Assembly: GCA_024336345.1 (NCBI GenBank)
Contig: JANFOG010000001.1
Coordinates: 4,960,001-5,024,000, forward strand
Origin: Mariannaea sp. PMI_226
Taxonomy: Eukaryota > Ascomycota > Sordariomycetes > Hypocreales > Nectriaceae
DNA: 64,000 nt
Direction of reading: 5' to 3'
Shown here piece by piece: positions 1-11,480 of this stretch. Every line of letters begins with the position of its first letter. The first letter of the stretch is position 1. The notes under the pieces were generated by a model, which saw only the letters and a program-made list of their open reading frames with translations, made no database searches and was not told where the DNA came from. Both the position numbers and the translations under genes were made by a program.

Positions 1-745
1 CACTACAACAGAACAAAAAGCTCGCTCTTGAGGCGTAGCCGCAAGGATTTGGAAATTCTGGCCATCTAAATTGTTATGAGTATTCCAAGCTCGCCTTTGG
101 AGCAGCTTCTTTCATTCAACACAACAACATTCCATAAGTCGCGTCTAGCTTGTCGCAGGGGTAGCATTGGCTCTCCCAGAACATAACGCCAGCTGTGTAT
201 AACAGTCAACAGCTATCCTAGTGCGATCTGGTCATCGAGTGAGTGTATTCTAGTATGATTCGCTATAGGTGAATTAACTTTGGCTAAAATCCGATGTCAA
301 GTTGCTGTGGACTTATATGAAGTATGGTAAATTAACAAACGTGGGTTCCCAAAACGTAATAATGGCCACACTCCCTATATATACACAAGTCTAAAGACGA
401 TCATTCGCAACTCAACACACTAAAGATGTAGACGACCATTCAAAAGAAAAGTCGATTGTTTATTGTAGGTCACAGCCTGCTCTGCTGGGTCTGGTTGGTT
501 TGGCTGGTCAACCAGATGGTGTAGATCAGTTTGAGTGGCAGAGGAAGGGGGATATAAAGGGGCAGTTTGTTTAAATTGTTGAGAACGGGGCCGTTAAGGA
601 TCTAGTACTTTGGGCTGAAGATGACAGAAGGACAATGTCTAATGCTGATTCACATGGAAGTCAGACGATATGACAGGGTTAGTAGAGGCCAAGGTGGAGG
701 CGAGTCAATGGCTTTAGAATGAGGCTTCTAGCATCTGATCCTAAT
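1..745. other. Intergenic, 3' flank of the NLR gene
   Basis: No open frame of useful length and no recognisable RNA gene. The stretch is moderately AT-rich and lies downstream of the minus-strand NLR, so it should contain that gene's 3' UTR and polyadenylation region. I see nothing else in it. Confidence 0.5.
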
Positions 746-3700
746 TCAGAAAGCACCCTCCTCCTCCTCCTCCTCCTCCTCCTCCTCCTCCTCTTCTTCT
801 TCTTCTTCTTCTTCTTCTTCTTCTTCTTCTTCTTCTTCTTCTTCTTCTTCTTCTTCTTCTTCTTCTTCTGCTACTTCTACCTCTTCTGCTGCTACTATTG
901 CAGCTGCCAAATCCCGTCTGTCATACTCGTTATGAAGCACTATATTGCTATCTGCCCCCTTCTCAATAAGCAGATGGATAACTTCCACATGTCCCCAATA
1001 TGCTGCTGCTGCTAAAGCGCTTCCATAGTCTCCAGTTTGCAGTATAAGATTAACATCCGCACCCTTCTCAATAAGTAGATGGATAATATCTTTATTTCCC
1101 CCATATAATGCTGCTATCACTGCTGCTACTAAAATGCTTCCATAGCACCCAGTTTGTAGCATAAGGTTGGTATCCGCCCCCTTCTCAATCAGGAGACGGA
1201 CAATTTCTATATTTCCCCCATCTGCTGCTGCTTCCAAAGCACTTCCGTAGTCTCCAGTCCGAAATACCATCTTCAAATTCGCTCCTCGGTGTATCAAGTT
1301 TTCACAGATTGGCATACATCCGGAAGCAGCAGCGAGAGACAAGAGGCCATCACCATTTTCGTTTGTCTGAGACAAGTTCAGTTGAGAATCTTCCCACCAC
1401 TCTTGTATCAAGTGGTATAATCCAAAACAACACATTGCGAGGGTCGTGACATGTTTGGGAGAAATCTTGCTCGTATGGAAATCCCTCAGGATTGAAGATG
1501 AAGGGATGATTTCCCGCACGTCATCTTCAGCTTGAGAATACCAAAATTGGTATTGCGGACTACTCTCATTCAGAGAACCAAGAAATCTTTTTAGAAGACT
1601 CGAAAGCATCGGATCGGGACCTGGGATATCTTGTGTCTGAACATGGCGAACCCAATGATGCCGAACGTATTTTTGGAGTCGATGATGTTTATCATATATA
1701 CTATTTGCCGTTTGTGTCCGCTTTTCAGTGTGATGGTAGGTCTCGAGTAGAAGAACCAAACTCGAGGATGCTACAAAGCAATGAGCTTCCAACAACGTGT
1801 AGTGGCGTTCGAGGTATTCAACCACGGATAAGTGACACGTCCGCCACACCGGGGGATCATGTTGGGAGTCTAAGCCCAAAAGGTTTGCACACCAGTCCAG
1901 AATGTGCTCCTCGGTTGTCTCGTCAGCAGGCTCATAGACAGATTCATCCTCAGGATTCAAGCGAATTGCTGCCAGGAGCTCCTCAGTGGTTAGTGGTTGA
2001 TAGGCGCACATAACCCACTTAAGCGTCCGTAAGGTTTGATTTCTGCTATGGTTCGGCAGCTCATCAATCTTCTGATAGATCTCATCATAAGCAGACTTTA
2101 AGTCTTTGGGCAGCTTTCCGAGGCGGTCGCGGAGATCTTTTTCGTGGTGAAGATCGAGAAGCTGATTGATTTGCAACTTGGCCCATTGGAACATCCCCTG
2201 GCTCTTGTTCAGGAGGGTGTTGATAATTTCACTTTTCAGAGATTGGTCCCTCTCTAGAGCAGTATTCCAACGACCATTTCTCTCAATGCTTTGTTTGACG
2301 AATTCTGCAATGTCACCCTCGTTATCCGTGGCAAGGATTTCAATTTTAGGTAAATCAACCAGACGTTGTCGAATATCGCCTTCAGGGCGGCTTGAGACGA
2401 AGATTTTGACAGGCTTTGATGACGTCTTTGTGAGAGAGTTGAAAAAGTCCATGATTATTTCTCGGTCTTCGACGTAGCACTCATCCAATGCATCCAAAAT
2501 GAGGGTGGTGCGAGGGTAGAGATTGAATAGCTTCACAAGGTGCTCCTTGCACAGACCAAGAGTTAACCCTGATCCATTCAACATTGAATCAGCATATAAC
2601 TGATTCAATTGCGGTGAAATATGATCGGACATGCTGGTGGGTGCAGATAATTGCCTCATATAGCTTTGAAGAATTGTGATCGCTTTTCGTCGTCTTGGTT
2701 CATTCCGGTTGCAATAAAAGAACGCAAATCCCTCATGATTCTTCTCGTGCTTCAGGCGCGTCATGATTTCATCAATAACCTTGGAGGTAACATATGTCTT
2801 TCCTGTCCCAGCTAATGAATTGTTAGAATGTGCAATGTGCAATGTGACAGAATTTGATTCAGAGTAACTGCGAAAACTGAATCAAGCGTACTCACCAAAG
2901 CCTTGCAACCAGAACATCATCGACGAGGTCATGCTCTGCCATTCGCAAAATTCGACCCGACGCAAAATCCAGCCGCATGTGTCGCCCGTTCTAGTTTCAC
3001 TGACTGTTTCATGGTGCAAGTTGTGCTGGATATCGGAAATCCATTGTAGAATGCTGATCAGCTCCCGGCCAGTGACATGTGCAAGTACTTTGGCAACATT
3101 GTCGTCAACACGGAGGAGAGGTTTCTCCAAGATCAATAAGCCATCTAATTTTTGTAACATATTCGAATCTGTTATGAAGCGACCTTCTGCCTTACAGATA
3201 GAGACTTCCTTTTCGACTTCTGTTTCGCAGGTTTGGAGGCCCGAGAGTAGATCAGAGGTTTCTGTTGGGTTGAAAATGGCATAAAGTGATCGGAGTGGAG
3301 TGTTTTTGGAGAGAAATCTTCCAACTTGAATAAGCCCTTGGAGGAGCATTGTGTAGAGTTCGATTAGGGAAGACTGAAGACCTTGGGTGACGTCGGAGGG
3401 CAGTGTATCAGTGATGTATAATCGTTCGAATACCTGGCACCGGTGAACTATACGTGTCGTCTTTTCAATAATGGCCAGAGAAGCAGCCATTTCCTCGTGG
3501 TATACAACAGTGCATTGGAGAATAAATCTTGCTGCTGCCCACGGAAGAGCCGCATGACCTGGATCATACTGAACGATCGCGTCGCCAATCTCTTTGAACT
3601 TGTTGAGCCAGACGACAGATTTTCCTATCAGATCACGAAGTTGAAACTGGTATTTGCCGATATTTACGTTCTTCCATGCCTTCTCCTCACACTGGCATTG

Positions 3701-4080
3701 TTTCTCGGTAACCAGCTGTATTATTTCGTCCACGATATTGGTTTTGGGGGCAATTGACGGACTCTCGCTCATCTGCCTAACCCACTTCTGATCATCTTCA
3801 GTAAGCTTGTCCAAAGCGACGTCCCATAGGTTTGATTTCGTTCGACTGTCGTCCGTTAAGGCCTTTGATTGAGTTTTCGGTTGTTTCACTGTAGTTTGTA
3901 AGATAGGTGTTGACTGAACACGAGTTCTGGTGACTGGATGGTACCTGTGGTGATCGCAGCGAGCTTTATGGGCCTGGGTGCCGAGTTTACGCCATTGCTG
4001 CCCCCAGATTGTCGATGGTTGTCTTTGTTGCCTTCGTTGCCGCTTGGGCGAAAGATGCCACAGCACAGGAGTCTAGACAT
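746..4080 (-). CDS. NACHT-ankyrin NLR-like STAND receptor
   Basis: Predicted 1064-residue NLR: fungal STAND NTPase receptors bind ATP, oligomerise on ligand sensing and trigger incompatibility or defence responses. Model is complement(746..2811, 2896..3888, 3945..4080), with introns of 84 and 56 nt. Seen in order: short N-terminus MSRLLCCGIF; a helical NACHT_N-type domain at about 105-370 (LWDVALDKL, LPWAAARF); NACHT P-loop GFAGTGKT at 375-382, split by the 84-nt intron; Walker B-like TTLILDALDE and the sensor FVSSRPE; then ankyrin repeats at about 860-1005 with LLIEKGAD cores. The C-terminus is 37 consecutive Glu followed by GAF. The start at 4080 is chosen because the decayed copy near 7822 preserves the same MSRLLCC start and its upstream DNA. 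The first intron (GTACCA donor) is less certain than the second; if wrong, the protein would begin further in. The family call is strong, the ligand unknown. Confidence 0.87.
758..868. repeat. Coding CTC/CTT trinucleotide microsatellite
   Basis: About 11 CTC units followed by about 26 CTT units on the plus strand. On the minus strand they are GAG/GAA codons, giving 37 consecutive glutamates just before the stop of the NLR. Because the unit is three bases, expansion or contraction changes tract length without shifting frame. Confidence 0.95.
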
Positions 4081-4683
4081 GATGGATGGCTCAATAGAAG
4101 TGGCCAGTAAAGACACAAAATGGACAGATTGATACACTTGGGTCTTCGTAAGAAGATTAATGAGGCTGAGAGGGGTTGTAATGCCTTAGGCTGCGATGGT
4201 ATCCTTGCCTGATCTGAGCAATTATTGTTGGGCTCCAGGCAATCAGATCACGAGGAATATGCATCAATCTGCACCAATCTCATCAATCTCACCCCAAAGC
4301 TGAGAAATGTGGTCCAACGAGGCGAGATCGAACCCTGGAGTCCCCGCATGTTCACAAAAAAAGCGAGGGGAACGAATAGAAGAGAATCCTCTTACCTCAC
4401 GCTCCATTGGACCTCTAGCTAAGACTATACAATTTAATCGATAGGGGATATAAGCTCGGTCTCTTATGGAATTTCTTTTTAAGGCCTCTTTTCTTCACGA
4501 TGAAACAACTATCAAGTCAGGATCTTCTCCAATAACAGAAAGAACCTCGTGGTATTAAAATTAATCTTGGATTCACAGAATATCGAAGATCTAGTTAGAA
4601 AATTGACCAAGAAGGAGGGGATGAGAAAATCCCCCTCAAGCCCTCACTACATGAATCGATAATCCAATTTTCAAGGTTGGGGT
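4081..4683. promoter_or_regulatory. NLR 5' flank, partly conserved in the relic copy
   Basis: This segment separates the NLR start from the lectin-like gene's stop. The part at about 4081-4400 can be aligned by eye to 7823-8120, upstream of the NLR relic, with shared blocks such as GGCTCAATAGAAGTGG and AAAGCTGAGAA. It is therefore probably the NLR promoter, duplicated with the gene. No open frame here looks coding. Confidence 0.55.
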
Positions 4684-5697
4684 TTAGCCTATGGGCTCAA
4701 CTATGTGCGAGAAGTTTTGGGGGCCAAGTGCGTCGGCTCGTGGCAAATAGAATAAATGATTCAAGCCATTGGCTGTTATCACACTCATTTGGCTGTCGCC
4801 AATGGGTGGACTGTCTCTCACCACCTGGGAAGAGCCCCAAGATCCATTTGCTTTCGTCACTCGTCGGACGCAGTGTGAAGTATCAGTGTAATACAAGTAG
4901 GTCCTACCCTCATAGGCTGTGACGGCAATTGGTGTACCAGCTGTCGCGTCGCTTGTACTGACGATGTCTTGGTCTATCACCATAGTGTTATTATCCAGAC
5001 GCGTAACGAGTATGCCACGACCAACAAAATTAACTTACTGTCACGAGTGATCAAATTAAACTGTTTGAGGTGATTGCCCTTAGATTCCTGGTAGACGACA
5101 AATCGCTCGTCGTTCTGCGGGTCATACCAAGCGCCAAGTGAGCTATTCAGCATGACGTCTGCACCATCTCGATAGGAAGCAACTCCAGTAGTCGCAAAGT
5201 TGAACTCCTTCAACACGGCTTGGTCCTTTGTGCCACTAATGCAGTAAAATCAAGCAAATCAGCATTTCTTCAACAAATTTACATTGAGAAATGTGAGAGG
5301 GGGGCAGAACCTACTCAAGAAAGTATACCCAACAATTTGTGGTGGATTGAGAAATTGCTACCTTTTTGTTTTCTAGTGTGGTAGAGGCAAGTCCTTGGTA
5401 TACAGGTGAAATCATAGAGATCTGATTACCTGCCGGCCGGCCTCCATCCACATTTGGTTTAGTTACAGCAATAACCATGTCGAAACCACGGAATGATCCA
5501 GAGGTCAATTGGGATGATTTGACAATGCAACCAGTGTAGTCACTCTCGCTGGCCTCGAATGATTTCCCTTCTGGATCAGGACCCTGGCCACCATTCTTCA
5601 AAGCAACCGCAAGTTGTGCAGTGGACGTATTGTAAAATAGACTAATACTCGTGTCATCTGGCATTGCAGAGTTGTAGATAGCAGTAACTGCAGCCAT
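4684..5697 (-). CDS. Lectin-like beta-propeller protein
   Basis: Predicted 289 residues from complement(4684..4973, 5039..5235, 5315..5697), with introns of 65 and 79 nt that join in frame. The protein shows repeated blade-like strands: SISLFYN, CWVYFLDG, AWYDPQNDERFVVYQ, RTYLYYTDTSHCVRRV and LNHLFYLP. This pattern and length fit the fungal fucose-specific lectin-like six-bladed propeller family (about 300 residues), which binds fucosylated glycans. I cannot confirm the sugar-contact residues, so sugar specificity is open. No signal peptide is visible, as in cytosolic fungal lectins. It lies between the NLR and the NLR relic on the same strand. An alternative is an uncharacterised propeller protein with no lectin activity. 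Confidence 0.72.
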
Positions 5698-5791
5698 GAT
5701 TGCTTTGTATTATGACGTAGAGTTGAAAGGCAGTTGATAAAATGATGGGTGATGATATGAGATGGTTTGAGTAATCTCAACTAACGGGGGA

Positions 5792-5799
5792 TTTATATA
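5792..5799 (-). promoter_or_regulatory. TATA box of the lectin-like gene
   Basis: TATATAAA on the minus strand, about 95 nt upstream of the ATG at 5697. Position and sequence fit a fungal TATA element for that gene. Confidence 0.5.
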
Positions 5800-7689
5800 G
5801 GCTTATATTCCCGTCACTGGTCTGATATTCTTTTTGGGACGACATACCAGAGCCAATCTAATGGAGTTGATGGGATGCCCAAGAAGACCAAAGCCTGTAA
5901 CGCCCGGGGCTTGTGCTTCCCTCGTACTCCAGTCGATGATTCTTCCCGTGTCTCTCATGTATGTCTCAGGCGGGCTAGTGTTTGCCACTCTATCCGGCGC
6001 CCGCGACGTGGTCAACTTAGATTGAACCATGTCATAACCAGTTGTTTTGTTTTTCCTTCATCTTGCCTGACGCAAGTTTGATTCGACCGATCTCTTGAGA
6101 AAATGGGTTTCAAGCCAGATGGATAATCATCGCTGCGAAGTGTGAAGGGCGATCGCCACCCGCAGAATAATGAGTTTGTTGGGCAATGGATATGGTCAAG
6201 ACAGGTCTCGGGAAGCGAGACGAAGTCTATTGAGAATCTTCAATTCAGCAGCAACATAATGCCATGTTTCTGCAATCATTATCGTCTACAAAGGTCTTGT
6301 AACACTCCGCTATGACAAAATAGAGGTCTTGCAGCATAAGCCAAGACCATTTCCGTAATCGGATGCATGCAGTCTGAAAAGTCCAAACATCCTTGGCCTC
6401 TCGTTGATGGGGCACATCTGGGGTCATAACTCTGCTTCATGTTTCCTTTCAAGTTGTCCCGTCTTCAAGGTCGTTTAGTACGACCGGGCCAGCCCAAGAG
6501 ACAACATGCCGTGTCTAAGATCCCTCCGCTATTTACATATGTACCAAGACGAGAAAAGCTGGTCCATCCTAGTACCACTCAGGTCGTGAACCCAGAGCAA
6601 AGTATGCAAGAAATGGTCACTATAGCGACGGAAAGGAAGGATACTGGATTGATTAATTTATCTGGACCCAAATCTTGTACTGCTATATTGCGCCAACTCA
6701 AGAGAGTATGCCGGCTTCAACGCCAACATCACCAACACAACATTGAAAATCAATCGCCATGCCTAGAAGAGAAGATCTTCAGCTTCCAGCTAAGGTAAGG
6801 GTGGATCTAAAACAGGCTATGCATCTCATATGGATGAGGCCGCTCATAAACCGTCGATCCCCATGGGAGAAGCTGATCCTTGCCTAAACCCCGAGAGCTT
6901 AGCTCACCAAGGCGCCAGCCATTTCTATTAATATACTCAAAAGTCTCCAAACCTTCTTTCAGAACGAAATGATATCGTGTATGCGCAGTATTGGCACGGT
7001 TTGTATGCAGGCTGGCGCTCCTCTTCTCTTGGAGAGCTCGGTTCGTATAACGCGAGTTCTGGCCAAGGAACTTGGGGGGAGGCAGCGACGGTAAGTACGC
7101 ATTATGTAGTCATTATCATCACGCGCTTCGGTTCTTCTTATCGGAGGCGCCTGTTGGCAATGCCAATATGAATAACGGCCTTGTTAGGTTTTTCATATCT
7201 TGCATTGGCCCCTTCAAAGCCATTTCTTCTCATTGCCAAAGCAATGATTTCCCAACTTAAATGAAAACAAAAACAATAATGCCATAGAGCCCCAATAACA
7301 AGTCTAGTCCCGTGAGTAAATCTGCACACTGGGAGGGGCCAAAAGCAAAGGGGAATTTGAATGATCACGTTACTGAAAGAGCGGATAGCCAGCCACTGCT
7401 TCTTAGGAATGACAAAAAGTCGGTGAGAAAAATTGTAAGACATTTGATCGATGTTAAAACTTGGTCCTACACAATACTAACATAACGGAATTGGGGCACT
7501 TCTCTATAGCTATACAATTAACTACACACAGAGAGGTCTGTGGAAATATAGATGCTCACTGTAATTATTTATTGATCTGACAAGGAAACGAGGTCATACC
7601 AAAGTAATACTCTATAATGTAATATAGATTCAAGTATAACGTAAGGAGCTAGAAGCAGGCTGCCTTACATACTGATGTGTGGTACAATT
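5800..7689. other. Intergenic
   Basis: Several frames of 60-120 codons are open on both strands, but none has recognisable motifs or splice support. A 75-codon minus-strand frame at 5803-6030 has a plausible coding texture but ends at the lectin TATA box and matches nothing I can defend. Otherwise I see no gene. Confidence 0.4.
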
Positions 7690-8130
7690 CTAGCAAGTGG
7701 TGCTGGAATTCGCTGACTTTTTTGGCCCATTGGTGCAGCTGCAACACCATACCGTCTCGTTATATCTTTTGCCTCTCCTTTCGGCTTGGGTAGAATATTC
7801 TACAGCACAGCAGTCGAGACATGATGGTGGCTCAATAGAAGTGGTCAGAAAAGGCACACATGGAGAGGGTCAATGCAATTGGGATCTTGATATGAAGGCT
7901 GACTAGATTGGGAGATGGTCCGTCTCATGGCCTCGGGCTGCGATGCATACCTGCCCGACCTGAGCAAATGTAAGGCTCGAGGTAACCAAATCAGGAGGAA
8001 TTTGCATTCAATCTCACCCGAAAGCTGAGAATTCGGTGGAAACGAGTCTCAGCAGAACCCAAGTGTCCCTGCACTTCGCCCAAAGGCAAGAGGAGTGAGT
8101 AGAAGGGAATCTTACGAGATTACATGTGTT
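7690..8130 (-). pseudogene. Decayed 5' end and promoter of a second NLR
   Basis: The minus strand from 7822 reads MSRLLCC, then R-I-F-Y-P-S, against MSRLLCC, then G-I-F-R-P-S, at the intact NLR start (4080). It hits a TAA at 7760-7762 after 20 codons. Similarity continues through the upstream region, 7823-8120 against about 4081-4400, with indels. Coding similarity fades soon after the first 20 codons, and no NACHT or ankyrin remnant follows within 2 kb. It is a truncated, disabled paralogue left by local duplication. This is direct visual alignment; the exact end points are approximate. Confidence 0.75.
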
Positions 8131-8652
8131 ACGCAGATACGGCGATGTGGACACGGCGTGACATAAGATCTTAGACGAGAATATTTAGCCAAACATTCCC
8201 ACCTATTTCACCAATTGAGATTTTTAAGATGAAGAGACGATATGGATGGTGTGCTTGGTCTGGAAGTGGGCTGGGTGCAAGCCTAGATTTTTGTCGATGT
8301 TGCGGTAATACTTATTATCAAAGTCTATTGAACAAATTTCCAACCTAAATACTAACTTGAGTTCTGTGCTCTGTTCTTTTAACGACTTGAATATCCTGTC
8401 GTGCGAACACGCTGTTCGATGGGTGGTGTTGCCTACCAGGACCACGGTCGAGTAGGTGTCTTCAAAACGCCAGGAGACTCAGTATTCTCCCTAGGAGAGT
8501 TAAAACGAGCTCTTGGTAATGGTACGCACAAGTTATGAAACGGAGAGGGGCGCCTTTATGGGATCGTTCAGTTGACAAATACATGCAGATCCGACACCAA
8601 ACACCTAAACTAGATATCCAAGACCTCATCAAAGGCATCACATTGTAAAACA
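8131..8652. other. Intergenic, 3' flank of the tannase gene
   Basis: No convincing open frame. The stretch should contain the tannase 3' UTR (minus strand). Nothing else is seen. Confidence 0.4.
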
Positions 8653-10339
8653 CTACCGACATGAAAAGCTACTTGCTTTCGTATCATCTCCACCATCGTA
8701 TCGCGCTCTCTGAGGGAAAGGGCACAACGGTCGTTCAAAATGCTTTTTGCCAGCTCCATCAAACGACACTGGAACCGTATCAGGTTCGGTTCTATTCTCA
8801 ACCCAAGCGCGTAGTAACTCAAAGCTGGACGACGGATTGGCGTTATTGCCACCAGAGCAATGCCCCAGCCCAGGGATCTCGAAATGGCGATAGAAATCAC
8901 CGACATCAGGGAACCTGGATGCTACTGACTGGTAGTAGCGTCTCGTGCCCTGTGGTGGAATAATTTGGTCCTCCTGTACTCTTGGGTCAGAAACTAATCG
9001 AATTGAGGGGGACTACACGCTTTATCAACGACATTGTACTTACTAGTCCGTGGAACGTGAGCAGCTTTCCGCCAGCATCTCGGAATTCCGATAGATCCGG
9101 ATCATTAGTCCCCATCAGGGCCGTGTAATCCCAAACGGCTTTGTGCCAGTATCTGTCAAACTGCCGATGAGACATGGTTCCAAACTCATGCGACTCATTC
9201 TTTTCCAAAAAGAACTGCAGAAATTGGGTCGCCAACTCTGTCGGGTTTCCCGTGCAAGTGCCATTCTCGCACTTCGTCAAGGCCACTCCGCCGGGAAGAT
9301 CTGCAGCGTACCCCAAGCCATGCCAAAGGGATCGACCATGCGAGTTTCGCGGTCCAGACCAGGTCGCGTTGGCAATCATCGCAGCCTCTCTGCTAATCTT
9401 TACATCTTCCTCATCCGAACATTCAATACGCTTTCCAACCATGGAGAACGGATCAAGGTCACACGCGCTCGGGTCAGAGATGACGCCGTCCACGACGCCA
9501 TCCAAGCCGTCACAAGCCTCAATCGCAGCTTTCGCCAACTCCGTAAATTCACATGAATGGGGATAGTATTCAAGCTGATCCATGAAAAACTGAGGCCAAT
9601 ATGCAGACATAAGCACCTGGCCAAAGTTGATGGCCGGCGCCGATGCTACAATCCCGTCATATGCGTCAGGATAACGCTGTGCCAACATCAGGCCCTGGCG
9701 ACCACCTTGAGAGCATCCGCTCCAATATGAGTACTTTGCAGGCTTCCCATAAAAGTCTTGGATGAGAGATTTTGCAATTACTGCCTTTCAATCCTTCACT
9801 GTCAGCCCACTCTGCAGTAAACCTAGTTGAATCAGATGGTAACGTCCTACCTCGTCGTTGAGAGAAACCGATGCAAGGTTCTGGAGGGCATAGAGATTGA
9901 CATTTCCAGGGCTCAGCAAGGCCCAGTCCTTTGGCATCGATGAATTACCGAGTCCGGCATCAGTTGTGACAGTCGCGTAGCCCTCACCAATCGCAACGGT
10001 CATGAGAACTTCCGAGAGCATGAACCTGCCTGCCACCCAGCCTCCACCGCCGACAGCCTGGAGGCGCTCGTTCCAACCATGGCTGGGGAGCCAAGTTTCT
10101 ACGTATATTAAATCATTCTGCCCTGGATGAGTGTAGCTGACAGTGACGTTGCAAAATGAGGCGTTTTGAACGGATGTAGCAGGGTGGTGAAAAGCCCATT
10201 CCTCCGGAACACTTCTGGTGAAGTTGGAGACGGTCGTCGCCGTTATAGAGAGGATCTCCGCGCCATAGAGATTCGGCTTTGTAAAGGTGGAGGTGGAGCA
10301 AGCAACCGATGAGATTGCGAGAGGATACTGAGGGAGCAT
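8653..10339 (-). CDS. Tannase/feruloyl esterase family protein
   Basis: Predicted 516 residues from complement(8653..8973, 9044..9784, 9851..10339); both introns (70 and 66 nt) fall between codons. The family hydrolyses ester bonds of gallotannins or feruloylated polysaccharides and is usually secreted. Visible family landmarks are ERLQAVGGGGWVAGRF, GYATVTTDAGLG and SPGNVNLYALQNLASVSLND. The nucleophile elbow GCSQGGR places Ser188, with Asp412 in HGLEDQIIP and His448 in IPGLGHCSGG completing the triad. Cys187 and Cys449 flank Ser and His as the family's disulfide. Length is normal for the family. The N-terminus is odd: the 15 or so residues before TSTFTKPNLYGAE are a weak secretion signal, so a further upstream exon with a better signal peptide is possible. 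Substrate (tannin or ferulate) cannot be told from sequence. Confidence 0.92.
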
Positions 10340-10750
10340 TGGCGTCAGACGTTCTGGTCAAATGGGAGAATAGGAAGCAGCATGGGTGTTTGACGATGTT
10401 GTGGTTAGGAAAACAGGCCACCAGCTTGTTTCTATCTTGAAAACAGTTACATCATCCATCTACAGTAGAACTACTAAGTTCGATACCTTTGTCCCGCTCA
10501 GTCTGTAAACCGACCTCATTGCCCCAAATCTAGCTCCCGAGAAATCCGCCCGGAAGAGGCTTGTGTGATTGGACAGCTTAACTTTGGATCCACGCAAACA
10601 ATGCCTTTATTAGCCTGATTGTGACCCTTGTAATTTATCTCATCAAGTCATAAAGGGTTTTTAGAATTGAATAGGGCCGATAGATATGAGCCAGTCAGAT
10701 AGTAGTTGCGTGATTGCATATCGAGAGGCTGCAAGATGCCGAGCTAATTA
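10340..10750. other. Tannase 5' flank
   Basis: Upstream region of the tannase gene on the minus strand. A short upstream ATG at about 10397 opens a frame that ends within 13 codons, so it is either leader or part of an unrecognised first exon. No other feature is seen. Confidence 0.35.
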
Positions 10751-11265
10751 CTAGTATTCGGCTGATCCAGAATACGATATACGAGTTGTCCCAAGAAGAG
10801 GTGCAATCGCATGGTACAGCTGTTTCGAAGACTGCTTCTTGAGCATAGCTACGACAATCTCAACCCGGTGATTTTTTGTAGTTATCCTGGGCATGTCAAG
10901 GTCAAGCCATGATCTGAGATTCTTGAACATACCATCTAGTGCAAGTCGACTGACCAAACTCTGCACATCCTCCTTTTTGTCACTGGGCTCGACCTAACAC
11001 CAAGAGGCTCTGGACTTCTTTTGTGTGACACTTTTCGTTTCGCGACCATCAGTCTGACGTTGAATGTTGTGAAATGCTTTGGAAAACAGAGCTGGGCTGC
11101 TTGCGGGGCTGATGATGAAGGCACAGAACCTCGCCAGGTACGAAGCATCTTATAGACAACCTGGATTGGCACATCCAGCAGCCAGGCAGCGAATTGACGC
11201 TGCTCCTGGGGGCAGCAGTTGAGCAGTTGCAGTACACACCATATCGGCCAATACTCGTGAATCAA
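10751..11265 (-). pseudogene. Coding-like remnant of unknown origin
   Basis: Two overlapping minus-strand frames look protein-like but are out of register: 10936-11265 (QLLNCCPQEQRQFAAWLLDV) and 10751-10966 (MFKNLRSWLDLDMP). I find no good intron that joins them, so a frameshifted remnant is the simplest reading. No family is recognised. It sits between the tannase and the CHAT gene on the same strand. It could also be chance open frames. Confidence 0.25.
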
Positions 11266-11480
11266 AGAATAACCAGCTCTCTAGCTATAATATATTACTA
11301 GGATAGAGAAAAACAAAACTTAACGCTAGGTAAAACGCCTCCGCTCCTGATGCTATATCTATGAATGCCCTATTAAGTTTTCAAACCCATTAAGTATCCA
11401 ACTTTTGTCTAATGCCTATATGGTCCATCCCTTTTTGTATGTAGTCTGATGATAAAACATCCCATCTCACACACCAAGTC

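Noticed and set aside
719..1015. Plus-strand frame of Leu/Phe runs through the microsatellite.
   Set aside because: It is the opposite strand of the NLR's poly-Glu tract and has no independent support.
4310..4345. Sequence resembling a tRNA B box (GGTTCGATCTC on the minus strand).
   Set aside because: No matching T-stem, acceptor stem or A box at the right distance; it also belongs to the duplicated NLR upstream region.
5803..6030. 75-codon minus-strand frame containing VTGFGLLGH, which resembles the selenophosphate synthetase (SelD) signature.
   Set aside because: Only this short string matches; the rest of the frame does not follow the SelD fold, it ends at the lectin TATA box, and there is no neighbouring exon. 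Treated as coincidence or an unidentifiable fragment.
10751..11265. Hypothesis that the remnant next to the CHAT gene is a gasdermin-like partner.
   Set aside because: Size is too small, frames are broken, and nothing in it resembles the fungal gasdermin-like N-terminal region.
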